Shown: positions 6,602 to 13,369, numbered from the stretch's first letter. The stretch: 13,506 nt of DNA from UBA4735 sp036569845 (GCA_036569845.1 DATCPY010000188.1:1-13506), one strand, 5' to 3'. The notes: generated by a model not told the origin, from the sequence alone. Program-made: numbers and translations.

Positions 6602-7249
6602 GTGCCGAGCCTTCGCTTCGAGAAAGCCCTCTGGGACCAAGGCCTCATCCGTGTCGTCGGCGTGGACGAGGTCGGCATGGCCACGCTGGCCGGTCCGGTA
6701 GTCGCGGCCGCGTGCCTGGTCATGCCGGACGTGCGACTCATCCGCGCGGTCCGCGATTCCAAGCTGCTCACGCGCCTCCAGCGCGAGGAGCTCGTCCCTC
6801 AGATCCGCGCGCGCGTCACGCGCATCGGCATCGGCGCGGCCTCGGTCGCGGAGATCCACCGGCTGAACATCTATCACGCGAGCCACGTCGCGATGCAGCG
6901 GGCGCTACGCCAGATCGGCGAATACGACCACGTACTGGTCGACGGCCGCAAGATCCTCGACCCCGCGTTCGCGCCGGGCAAGCACACCGAGATCGTGAAG
7001 GGCGACATGAAGAGCTTCGCGATCGCGGCGGCCTCGATCATCGCGAAGGTGACGCGCGACCGGCTGATGGAGAAGCTCGCGGTCCGCTACCCGGGCTACG
7101 GCTGGGAGCACAACTGCGGCTACCCGACGATCGACCATCGCAAGGCGCTTCGCGAGCTCGGCGTGACGCCGTTCCACCGCCAGGACTTCGGGACGGTGAA
7201 GATCATGCTGCTCGGCGAGCAGCTGGAGCTCGAGGTCGCCTCGGCCTGA
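6602..7249 (+). CDS. rnhB: Ribonuclease HII with atypical GMA in place of the GRG motif
   Basis: RNase HII nicks 5' of ribonucleotides embedded in DNA and starts ribonucleotide excision repair. All four acidic active-site residues are present: D22 and E23 in GVDEVG, D114 in VLVDGRK, and D135 in KGDMKSFAIAAASIIAKVTRDR. Downstream are YPGYGWEHNCGYPT (with the Tyr that stacks on the deoxyribose) and TPFHRQDF. Length is 215 residues, normal. The usual DE(A/V)GRGPLAGPVV reads DEVGMATLAGPVV, so the GRG triad that reads the ribose 2'-OH is G25-M26-A27. The start GTG 6602 fits the N-terminus and a leaderless promoter. lepB, often found between rplS and rnhB, is absent. Family assignment is firm; specificity may differ. 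Confidence 0.93.
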   Translation: MPSLRFEKALWDQGLIRVVGVDEVGMATLAGPVVAAACLVMPDVRLIRAVRDSKLLTRLQREELVPQIRARVTRIGIGAASVAEIHRLNIYHASHVAMQRALRQIGEYDHVLVDGRKILDPAFAPGKHTEIVKGDMKSFAIAAASIIAKVTRDRLMEKLAVRYPGYGWEHNCGYPTIDHRKALRELGVTPFHRQDFGTVKIMLLGEQLELEVASA

Positions 7250-7290
7250 ACTGCAGCCGAATTGACGATGAATCGGCGGCCGCGCGCCGA

Positions 7291-7296
7291 TATCGT
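7291..7296 (+). promoter_or_regulatory. Possible -10 (TATCGT) for the acetyltransferase gene
   Basis: TATCGT (four of six consensus matches) lies 9 nt before ATG 7306, so a transcript would carry only about 3 nt of leader. A TTGACG -35-like hexamer occurs at 7262-7267, but the spacer of 23 nt is too long. Weak support. Confidence 0.25.
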
Positions 7297-7305
7297 GCCA
7301 TCGCT

Positions 7306-8289
7306 ATGAGCACCATCGAACGACCCGCGGTGACGCTGCGCCCGTTCGCGGAGGCCGACTATCCCGCCTACGTCGCGCTCTCGAACGAGGCCTACACCGA
7401 GTACCAGTGGACCGTCGAAGAGGTGCGTCGCTGGGACCAGGACTGGCGGCCCGAAGGCTACTTCGAGCGGCGGGTCATCGCCGAGGAAGCCGGCGTCCCG
7501 ATCGGCTACAGCCAGATCTCGAACGCACGCGGCCAGTTCGTGCCGGAGAACTACGGCCTGGAGGTCATCGTCCGGCCGTCCGTCCGGCGTCGCGGCATCG
7601 GCACGATGCTGTTCGAGGACGCCGTGGCTGCGATACGGCCACGGAAGGCGCGCTGGGTCCGCAACGGGATCAAGGAGTCCGACGCCGCGAGCGTCGCCTT
7701 CGCACAGCATGTCGGCGCGGTCGAGCTGAAGCGCGACTGGGAGTCACGGCTCGACGTCGCGGCGTTCGACCCGGCTCCGTTCGCAGATGCGCCGAAGCGC
7801 GCCGCGGACGCAGGCGTGCGGATCACGACCCTCGCCGACGAGCTCAAGACCGACCCCGACGCGGTGCGCAGGGCCTGGGTCCTCCACGAGGCGGCGCGCG
7901 TCGACGTGCCGTCCATCGATCCGGCAACGCCCTCGCCCTACGAGCGATTCGAGGAGAAGGTCCTCCGCTCGCCGTACGCGCTCCCGGAAGCGCACTTCCT
8001 CGCGATCCGTGCCGGACGTTACGTCGGCGAGTCGTCGATCGGGAAGGAAGGCACGGATCCGGGCGTCATCTACCAGCACCTCACCGCGGTCCTGCGCGAC
8101 GAGCGCGGCATGGGCATCGCGATGGCGCTGAAGCTCAAGACGATCGAGTACGCGGCGCTGGCCGGGCTACGCGAGATCCGCACGTGGAACGCGTCGATCA
8201 ACCGGCCGATGCTCACGATCAACGAGGCTCTGGGGTTCGCGAAGCAGCCGGCCTGGATCGTCTTCGGCAAGGACCTCTCCGCGCGGTAG
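7306..8289 (+). CDS. Tandem GNAT-family N-acetyltransferase
   Basis: A 327-residue protein built of two GNAT folds, which move an acetyl group from acetyl-CoA to an amine. In the N-terminal domain (about 8-150) the acetyl-CoA loop is VRPSVRRRGIGTML (89-102), preceded by the beta-4 strand NYGLEVIV, then SVAFAQHVGA. The C-terminal domain (about 170-322) keeps VLRDERGMGIAMALK (262-276), followed by IRTWNASINRPMLTINEALGF (291-311), the classic Asn-rich helix and GF of GNAT enzymes. Both CoA loops look intact. The two-domain plan resembles mycothiol synthase MshD and many uncharacterised homologues; the substrate cannot be told. ATG 7306 gives the typical start (VTLRPFAEADYPAYVAL); the open frame upstream overlaps rnhB and was discarded. 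It is an insertion between rnhB and yraN. Confidence 0.9.
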   Translation: MSTIERPAVTLRPFAEADYPAYVALSNEAYTEYQWTVEEVRRWDQDWRPEGYFERRVIAEEAGVPIGYSQISNARGQFVPENYGLEVIVRPSVRRRGIGTMLFEDAVAAIRPRKARWVRNGIKESDAASVAFAQHVGAVELKRDWESRLDVAAFDPAPFADAPKRAADAGVRITTLADELKTDPDAVRRAWVLHEAARVDVPSIDPATPSPYERFEEKVLRSPYALPEAHFLAIRAGRYVGESSIGKEGTDPGVIYQHLTAVLRDERGMGIAMALKLKTIEYAALAGLREIRTWNASINRPMLTINEALGFAKQPAWIVFGKDLSAR

Positions 8290-8313
8290 CAACCCGCGGC
8301 CGATCTCGGAGCT

Positions 8314-8667
8314 GTGCCCGACGCGCGACGGCTCTTCGGCGATCTGGGCGAGGCCGCGGCCGCGCGCGAGCTCGAGCGCCTGGGCATCCGGATCGTCGCC
8401 CGCAACGCGCGGACCCGCTACGGCGAGCTCGACCTCATCGGGCGGGACGATCGCGGCCACGTGTTCGTCGAGGTGAAGACGCGACGTCGAGGCTCGTTCG
8501 TGAGCGCAGCCGAGGCCGTCGACGGCCGCAAGCTCGCGCGACTCCAGAGCCTGGCGCTTGCGTGGGCGAGCGAGCGCCGAGTTCGGGGACGTATCCGGTT
8601 GGTGGTCGCGGCGGTAACGGTGGATGGCGCGGGGACGACGGTGGAGCTCATCGAGGTCGCGGACTAG
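8314..8667 (+). CDS. yraN: YraN/UPF0102 family endonuclease-like protein
   Basis: A 117-residue protein of the UPF0102 family, which has a PD-(D/E)xK restriction-endonuclease-like fold. Visible: N-terminal FGDLGEAAAARELERLG, then NARTRYGELDLIGRD (E and D of the active site) and VFVEVKTRR (the ExK). Its exact biochemical role is unsettled; it commonly lies next to rnhB, comM and dprA, as here, and is presumed to act in DNA processing. GTG 8314 gives the usual N-terminus. The TAG stop (8665-8667) directly abuts the stop of the converging minus-strand gene, with no base between them. Confidence 0.93.
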   Translation: MPDARRLFGDLGEAAAARELERLGIRIVARNARTRYGELDLIGRDDRGHVFVEVKTRRRGSFVSAAEAVDGRKLARLQSLALAWASERRVRGRIRLVVAAVTVDGAGTTVELIEVAD

Positions 8668-9123
8668 TTAGAGCGGACCGCCGCTCGCGAAGATCTGCGC
8701 GCCTGCCGCGAACATCGCGGCGACGGTCGCCACGATGGCGACCAGGGCGACGCCAATACGCCTGAGCGCGATCGTCTGGTCCGCGGTCAGCCGTCGTGAC
8801 GCCGCGGCCGCGATGGCAAGCGGCGCGATCGTGATCGGTCGTAGCACGACGGCCGCGTAGGAGCGCTCGATGGCCGCGGCGTCGATGCAGCCACGAGCCT
8901 CGAGACAGGCGACGAACCGGTCGTATTCAGCGCGAGCGCTGTCGGGGTCGCCGGCGACGGCGTACGCCGCGGCCAGCCTGCGGTGCGCGGTGAGGTCATC
9001 CGGCGCGATGCCGACCGCCGAGAGGAGCGCCGCGATCGCCGCGATGCGATTGCCGACGCGGCTCAGCGCGGCGGCGCCGCGCAGGAGCGCGGCAAGCTCG
9101 TCGGCGGTATCCGGCTCGATCAC
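8668..9123 (-). CDS. Small TPR-like protein with C-terminal transmembrane helix, unknown function
   Basis: Read on the minus strand from GTG 9123 it gives 151 residues. Residues about 5-85 look like two or three TPR-type helical hairpins (ALSRVGNRIAAIAALLSAVG, then HRRLAAAYAVAGDPDSARAEYDRF). Residues about 122-146 (GVALVAIVATVAAMFAAGAQIF) form one clear hydrophobic helix, so it is probably tail-anchored with the repeats in the cytoplasm. A shorter hydrophobic patch (ITIAPLAIAAAA) precedes it. The frame continues upstream to 9213, but GTG 9123 was preferred because a purine-rich GAGGGGGAG lies about 9 nt before it and the upstream residues are Arg/Pro-rich. It is an insertion between yraN and comM, divergent from comM. 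I recognise no family. A real gene is likely from the helix and repeat pattern. Confidence 0.65.
   Translation of the reverse strand: MIEPDTADELAALLRGAAALSRVGNRIAAIAALLSAVGIAPDDLTAHRRLAAAYAVAGDPDSARAEYDRFVACLEARGCIDAAAIERSYAAVVLRPITIAPLAIAAAASRRLTADQTIALRRIGVALVAIVATVAAMFAAGAQIFASGGPL
8671..8686. terminator. Hairpin between converging yraN and the minus-strand gene
   Basis: GAGCGG (8671-8676) and CCGCTC (8681-8686) form a perfect 6-bp stem with a 4-nt loop, starting 3 nt after the yraN stop and inside the last codons of the minus-strand gene. No T-tract on either side. It may be a weak bidirectional terminator or a 3'-end stabiliser. Confidence 0.3.
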
Positions 9124-9150
9124 CCTTGGTCGCTCCCCCTCATGGCGCGG

Positions 9151-9167
9151 ATCCGGTGCACCCGGAT
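9151..9167. repeat. Inverted repeat ATCCGG-TGCAC-CCGGAT
   Basis: Perfect 6-bp arms separated by 5 nt, centred about 36 bp upstream of the minus-strand start codon GTG 9123 and inside the divergent promoter region. It could be an operator for a dimeric regulator or a leader hairpin of the minus-strand gene. Confidence 0.35.
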
Positions 9168-9270
9168 TCGGTCGCCGAGCCGAACGGTACCCGCGGCCGG
9201 CTGGGCCGGTCAATGGCCAGTACGGCGGTCACGGACAGGGGTCCTATCGGTCGCTCGCCCGCTGGGACCT

Positions 9271-9276
9271 GACCAT
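9271..9276 (+). promoter_or_regulatory. Candidate -10 (GACCAT) for leaderless comM transcription
   Basis: GACCAT keeps the two most important -10 bases (A at -11, T at -7) when GTG 9283 is taken as +1. The 6-nt spacer equals that found before 986, 6602 and 11719. No Shine-Dalgarno is seen. Confidence 0.35.
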
Positions 9277-9282
9277 CGGGCC

Positions 9283-10776
9283 GTGGGTGCCGTCGCGCGG
9301 ACCGTCGGCTGCGCCCTCTGGGGCCTCGAGACCGCGCTCGTCACGGTCGAAGTCGACGTCGCGAACGGGCTGCCGCACTTCTCGATCGTCGGTCTACCGG
9401 ATACCGCAGTGCAAGAGGCGCGGGAGCGCGTGCGGGCCGCGATCCGCAATGCCGGCTTCGAGTTCCCGCTCCGCCGCGTCACCGTGAACCTCGCGCCAGC
9501 CGAACGCCGCAAGGAGGGGACCGGGTTCGATCTGCCGATCGCGCTCGCGATCCTGCGGGCGACCGGCCAGCTCTCCATCGACCCGGACGGACTGTGCCTC
9601 GGCGAGCTCGCGCTGGATGGTGCCCTTCGTCCGGTCCGCGGCGCGATGCCGAGGGTGCGCCGCGCGCTCTCCGCCGGCATCGGCCGCGCGTACGTGCCGA
9701 CCGGCAACGCCGGCGAGGCGGCTGCGCTCGGCGCGGAGACGATCCCCTTCGCGACACTACGAGAGGCCGTCGCACACTTCGAGGGGCTGACGCGCATCGC
9801 GCCGGTGACAGCGCCGCCGCCGGCAGCGGCGCCGCGATGGAACGTCGATCTCGGTGACATCGTCGGGCAGGAGACGCCGAAGCGGGCGCTCGAGATCGCG
9901 GCCGCCGGGGGTCACAACCTGCTCCTCGTCGGACCGCCGGGCACCGGCAAGACGCTGCTCGCGCGCGCGCTGCCGTCGATCCTGCCGCCGCTCGATCCCG
10001 ACGAGGCGATCGACGCGAGTGCTGTGCACAGCGTCGCCGGGCTCATCGACCCGCAACGGCCGTTGCTCGTCGCGAGACCGTTCCGCGCGCCGCATCACAC
10101 CGCGTCGCATCTGGCGCTCGTCGGCGGCGGCACGCCGCCGCGGCCTGGCGAAGTCTCGTTGGCTCACGCGGGCGCCCTCTTCCTCGACGAGTTCGCGGAG
10201 TTCCAGCCGCAAGTGCTCGACACCCTTCGCGAGCCCCTCGAAGAAGGCGCGATCACGATCTCGCGTGCCGGCGGCGCGGCGACGTATCCGGCGCGCTTCG
10301 TCCTCGTCGCGGCCATGAACCCTTGTCCGTGCGGGTATTCGGGTGACGCCGGCGCCGAATGCACGTGCCTGCCGGACGCCGTCGAGCGCTATCGCGGACG
10401 GATCTCAGGTCCGGTCATGGATCGGATCGATCTGCGCGTCTATGTGCCGCGGGTCCCGTACGAGCAGCTTCGGGACGAGGCGATCCGCGAGAGCTCGACG
10501 ACGGTGCGTGAACGTGTTTGCGCGGCGCGCGCGCGGATGGCCGTACGCGGCCGGCGCACCAACGCGGAGCTCACGATCGCGGAGGTCAAGCGCCACTGCC
10601 GCCTCGCGCCCGACGCCGAGACGCTGATGGCCGACGCGATGCGCCTCCGCCGGCTCTCGGCGCGCGGGTATCACCGGGTCCTTCGCGTGGCCCGGACGGC
10701 GGCCGATCTCGATGGCAGTGATCGCATCACGGCCGACCACCTTGCGACCGCGCTGCTCCTGCGGACCGCGCCGTGA
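9283..10776 (+). CDS. comM: ComM / YifB family Mg-chelatase-like AAA+ ATPase
   Basis: A 497-residue AAA+ ATPase. In Vibrio, ComM is a hexameric helicase that promotes branch migration during natural transformation. Residues about 1-170 form the Lon-protease-like domain (VTVEVDVANGLPHFSIVGLP, DTAVQEARERVRAAI, EGTGFDLPIALAIL). The ChlI-type ATPase core has Walker A GPPGTGKT (217-224), FRAPHHTASHLALVGGG (267-283), Walker B LFLDEF (299-304) and a four-Cys cluster CPC...CTC (348, 350, 360, 362). The C-terminal Mg_chelatase_C domain includes LSARGYHRVLRVARTAADLDG. The frame is open back to 8983, but GTG 9283 gives the family N-terminus and avoids overlap with the minus-strand gene. Its stop overlaps the dprA start (GTGA), so the two are co-translated. 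Confidence 0.95.
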   Translation: MGAVARTVGCALWGLETALVTVEVDVANGLPHFSIVGLPDTAVQEARERVRAAIRNAGFEFPLRRVTVNLAPAERRKEGTGFDLPIALAILRATGQLSIDPDGLCLGELALDGALRPVRGAMPRVRRALSAGIGRAYVPTGNAGEAAALGAETIPFATLREAVAHFEGLTRIAPVTAPPPAAAPRWNVDLGDIVGQETPKRALEIAAAGGHNLLLVGPPGTGKTLLARALPSILPPLDPDEAIDASAVHSVAGLIDPQRPLLVARPFRAPHHTASHLALVGGGTPPRPGEVSLAHAGALFLDEFAEFQPQVLDTLREPLEEGAITISRAGGAATYPARFVLVAAMNPCPCGYSGDAGAECTCLPDAVERYRGRISGPVMDRIDLRVYVPRVPYEQLRDEAIRESSTTVRERVCAARARMAVRGRRTNAELTIAEVKRHCRLAPDAETLMADAMRLRRLSARGYHRVLRVARTAADLDGSDRITADHLATALLLRTAP

Positions 10777-11615
10777 TCGCGCTGCACCCCGAGGATGAGG
10801 GGTACCCGACCGCGCTTCGGGATCTGCCGACCGCGCCGGATCCGCTCTGGATCGACGGCGACGAGCGGATCCTTGGGGGACCGTGCGTCGCGATCGTGGG
10901 GACGCGCCGGATGACGCCGTACGGCGAGCGGGTCGCGCGCGAGCTCGCCGGGGCGCTCGCGCGCGCTGGCGCGGTCGTCGTCTCGGGCCTGGCCCAGGGC
11001 ATCGACTGCGCCGCCCACGCGAGCGCGCTCGACGCCGGCGGTACCGGCGTCGCGGTCCTGGGCGAGGGCATCACCTCGTTCCTCGCCAACGCTCGCGGCA
11101 GACGCCGGCGCCTGGCGGCCGTCCTCCGGGCGCGCGGCGCGCTCGTGTCGCCGTACCCGCCGATCGTGCCGGCCCAGGGCTGGATGTTCGCCAAGCGCAA
11201 CGCCGTGATCGCGGCGCTATCGCGCGCGGTCGTCGTCGCCGAGGCGCCGCACCGATCCGGTGCGCTCATCACCGCGGCCGCCGCGGTCCGGCTCGGGCGG
11301 CCGCTCTTCGCCGTGCCAGGCCCGCTCGGCGCGCGTACGTCGGAAGGGACGAACGCGCTCATCGCGTCTGGTGCGGCGCGGGTGTGCCTCGGCGCGGGGG
11401 ACGTCGCGCGCGCGATCGGGCTCGTGGCGCCAGCGACCATCGAGAACGCGGATCCGCTGCTCGACGCGCTCGCCGGCGGTCCGCTCGACCTGGACGAGCT
11501 GGGCCGGCGGACGCATGTGGAGCGCGGCGCGTTGCGGGCGCGGGTCGTCGCGCTCGTGCTGGCCGGCGCGGTCGTCGACCAGGGCGATGGTCGCTTCGCG
11601 CGGGGCGGGAGCTGA
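10773..11615 (+). CDS. dprA: DNA-processing protein DprA (Smf), short form
   Basis: DprA protects incoming single-stranded DNA and loads RecA during transformation. The Rossmann core is clear: VAIVGTRRMTPYGERVA (39-55), VVVSGLAQGIDCAAHASALD (68-87), FAKRNAVIAALSRAVVVAEA (139-158), SGALITAAAA and RPLFAVPGPLGARTSEGTNALI (176-197). About 225-275 is a C-terminal winged-helix DML1-like domain. At 280 residues it is shorter than the 360-380 of many homologues and lacks the N-terminal SAM/HhH-like domain: it begins directly at HPEDEGYPTALRDLPTAPDP. The segment usually reading YP...N...L and SEYP is altered (SFLANARGRRRRL, SPYPP). GTG 10773 overlaps the comM stop by 4 nt. The pair implies a competence or recombination role. 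Confidence 0.93.
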   Translation: MIALHPEDEGYPTALRDLPTAPDPLWIDGDERILGGPCVAIVGTRRMTPYGERVARELAGALARAGAVVVSGLAQGIDCAAHASALDAGGTGVAVLGEGITSFLANARGRRRRLAAVLRARGALVSPYPPIVPAQGWMFAKRNAVIAALSRAVVVAEAPHRSGALITAAAAVRLGRPLFAVPGPLGARTSEGTNALIASGAARVCLGAGDVARAIGLVAPATIENADPLLDALAGGPLDLDELGRRTHVERGALRARVVALVLAGAVVDQGDGRFARGGS

Positions 11616-11718
11616 CTGAGCGCAGCACGCTCGCACCGAGTTCCTCGAAGATCCCGAATGCCAGACCACCACCCCCCGTTCGGTGAAGTGAGAAAACACC
11701 GACACGTACGCTTGTGCC
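11616..11718. other. Intergenic region between dprA and the peptidase gene
   Basis: 103 bp. A small GAGCG/CGCTC hairpin (11618-11632) sits just after the dprA stop, without a T-tract. The right end carries the candidate -10 TACGCT of the peptidase gene. The middle has a C-run (CACCACCCCCC) and nothing else recognisable. Confidence 0.4.
11707..11712 (+). promoter_or_regulatory. Candidate -10 (TACGCT) for leaderless transcription of the peptidase gene
   Basis: TACGCT fits TAnnnT and ends 7 nt before ATG 11719, so the A of ATG would be +1. There is no Shine-Dalgarno in the preceding 20 nt. The spacing equals that of the other three leaderless-type starts. Confidence 0.45.
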
Positions 11719-13356
11719 ATGGGTCACCCGAGGCTTCTACTGAGTGTCCTGATCGTCATGGCCAGCGCGGTCGCGGGTGGCGCTGACTCGGCCGCCGCTG
11801 CATCGTGCGCGAGCTCCGTCGGCCCTGGGATCCCTCCACCGGCGGGACTTCCCGCCGGCGTTCCCGGGTTCCACGCCGCCTGGTATGGGCAGTCCGGGTA
11901 CATGACGCTCTGTCCCGGCGACGGCGCGACGGCCACGGTCGCCTACTACAACACCGGCAGCCGCGGCTGGGTCCTTGGGCGCGCCGGCGAGACCGCGTAC
12001 CTCGGAACGTGGGACCCCTCGCCCGGGCAGGATCGACCGAGCGTGCTCGGCGGGAATGGCACCAATGGCTCGCAAGCCACGGGTTGGCCGAACTTCAACC
12101 GGCTCGCCGTCCAGCCGGCGTCCTACGTCGCGCCCGGCCAGGTCGCCTGGTTCCAATTCAACGTGCGCGCTCCGCTGACGCCGGGCCGCTACAGCATCGC
12201 CCTCCGGCCGCTCATCGAAGGTGCGCAGTGGATGGAGGACTTCGGCGTCTTCTGGAACGTCGTCGTCCTCAATCCGGACGGGACGCAGCCTCCGGTCACG
12301 ATCGGTGGTCTCAACTTCAACGTGGCAGAAGCCGCGCGCGCAGATGTGTACGTCGAGACCACGGTCTCGAGGGCCGATGCAACGAGGCTCGCCGCAACGG
12401 TTGACCGTGATATCGCTGCAGTCGAGTCCGACTTCGGGCGTTCATTCGCCCGCCGCCCCGTGATCTATGCGTTCGGCTCCGAGCCGTCGGCCAACGTCGG
12501 AAACCTGACGATCGCGCACATGAACACGGAGGACGCGATCTTCTTTGCAAAGAACGAGGGTGGCTTCTTCGATCCGACCGTTGGGAGCATTTTCTTGAAC
12601 TGGTTCCAGCTCGGCGCCTTTGTGCCCCTGACAGCATCCAGGCACGAACTGACGCACATGCTGATTGGTCAACTGGCCGCACCGACTGCAATTCCCGCGT
12701 GGTTCAACGAGGGCAATGCCGTGATGGAAGAGTTCGCGGTACCAGGTTCAGCATGGCTGGCGGCCCGCGACCGCTACACGGCAACGTCGGCAGCAGCCGC
12801 GACGCCGATCGCGCTCCTGCCGCTCACCGACTTGGTGTCGCAGGCAACATGGAACAAGAGGCCGGCGCCTCTGGCGTCGTTCGAGTATTACGAAGCAGGC
12901 GAGGCCGCACGGTTCGTGCGGCAGGATGTCGGCATCAATGGAACAGTCACGATCCTGGAGCTCACCCGTGCCGGCGCAACGTTCGATGTTGCGTTCCAGG
13001 CAGTTACAGGCAAAACCCCCGCGGCCTTCGCTGCCGCATTCCCAGGGCGACTAAAGGCGACAGTTGCGACATACCCAGGCGTCGTTTTCGCGAATGACAC
13101 CATCGCTGGTCCAGGTGTTACTTACGTCGCCTACGGCTTTGCTCCGTCAGCCTCACTGACGGTCACCCTTTCGGCCGCTGGGTACATTCCCGTTACCGCC
13201 ACTCGCGTTACGGACGCGTTCGGCGTCGGCTTTGGATACGCGGCCGTCACCGGTGGCTGGCCACAGACGGGCACCTATTCGGTAAGCGTGAGCGACGGGG
13301 TCAGGACCGTGACGTCGACCACCGTTCTGACGAACACCGGAACGGGGGCGCCGTAG
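11719..13356 (+). CDS. Secreted zinc metallopeptidase (peptidase MA-like, HELTH) with beta-sandwich domains
   Basis: 545 residues. Residues 1 to about 29 are a signal peptide (hydrophobic LLLSVLIVMASAVAGG, then an Ala-rich AxA site), so the protein is exported. Residues about 50-187 form an NBR1/FW-like Ig domain, with YMTLCPGDGATATVAYYNTG, the W-rich GTWDPSP region, PGQVAWFQFNVRAP and PLIEGAQWMEDFGVFWNV. The gluzincin-type catalytic region (about 195-450) contains SRHELTH (H309, E310, H313), with the third ligand probably E331 in IPAWFNEG. About 458-540 is a C-terminal beta-sandwich resembling cell-surface Ig modules. Probable role: extracellular or envelope proteolysis; the substrate is unknown. 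Base composition drops in the second half (60 nt at 12541-12600 are 29/60 GC by hand count). ATG 11719 fits the signal peptide and the leaderless promoter. Confidence 0.85.
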   Translation: MGHPRLLLSVLIVMASAVAGGADSAAAASCASSVGPGIPPPAGLPAGVPGFHAAWYGQSGYMTLCPGDGATATVAYYNTGSRGWVLGRAGETAYLGTWDPSPGQDRPSVLGGNGTNGSQATGWPNFNRLAVQPASYVAPGQVAWFQFNVRAPLTPGRYSIALRPLIEGAQWMEDFGVFWNVVVLNPDGTQPPVTIGGLNFNVAEAARADVYVETTVSRADATRLAATVDRDIAAVESDFGRSFARRPVIYAFGSEPSANVGNLTIAHMNTEDAIFFAKNEGGFFDPTVGSIFLNWFQLGAFVPLTASRHELTHMLIGQLAAPTAIPAWFNEGNAVMEEFAVPGSAWLAARDRYTATSAAAATPIALLPLTDLVSQATWNKRPAPLASFEYYEAGEAARFVRQDVGINGTVTILELTRAGATFDVAFQAVTGKTPAAFAAAFPGRLKATVATYPGVVFANDTIAGPGVTYVAYGFAPSASLTVTLSAAGYIPVTATRVTDAFGVGFGYAAVTGGWPQTGTYSVSVSDGVRTVTSTTVLTNTGTGAP

Positions 13357-13369
13357 CGCTCCTGCGCTA
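13354..13369. terminator. Palindromic hairpin containing both stop codons of converging genes
   Basis: TAGCGC-TCCT-GCGCTA is a perfect 6-bp stem with a 4-nt loop. Its first three bases are the peptidase TAG stop and its last three are the reverse complement of the TAG stop of the minus-strand GGDEF gene. It may serve as a compact bidirectional 3'-end structure; no T-tract. Confidence 0.4.

Larger units (their letters stand above)
9124..9282. other. Divergent 159-bp intergenic region between the TPR-like gene and comM
   Basis: The largest non-coding gap in the window. It holds the leaderless-type -10 for comM at its right end (9271-9276), the purine-rich RBS of the minus-strand gene at its left end, and an inverted repeat at 9151-9167. 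No RNA gene or convincing small ORF was seen. Confidence 0.5.

Noticed and set aside
6712..7305. Upstream extension of the acetyltransferase frame
   Set aside because: It would overlap rnhB in another frame and is Arg/His-rich; GNAT homology begins at ATG 7306.
7407..8765. 452-codon plus-strand frame across the acetyltransferase and yraN
   Set aside because: Out-of-frame shadow with Arg-rich composition and no recognisable domain.
9124..9213. N-terminal extension of the minus-strand TPR-like gene
   Set aside because: Arg/Pro/Gly-rich residues without structure; GTG 9123 has a purine-rich RBS.
8983..9282. Upstream extension of comM
   Set aside because: It would run antisense through the minus-strand gene, has no family similarity, and the ComM N-terminus begins at GTG 9283.
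11616..11718. tRNA or small RNA gene between dprA and the peptidase gene
   Set aside because: No cloverleaf, no TTCGA-type T-arm in context, and only a 5-bp hairpin.
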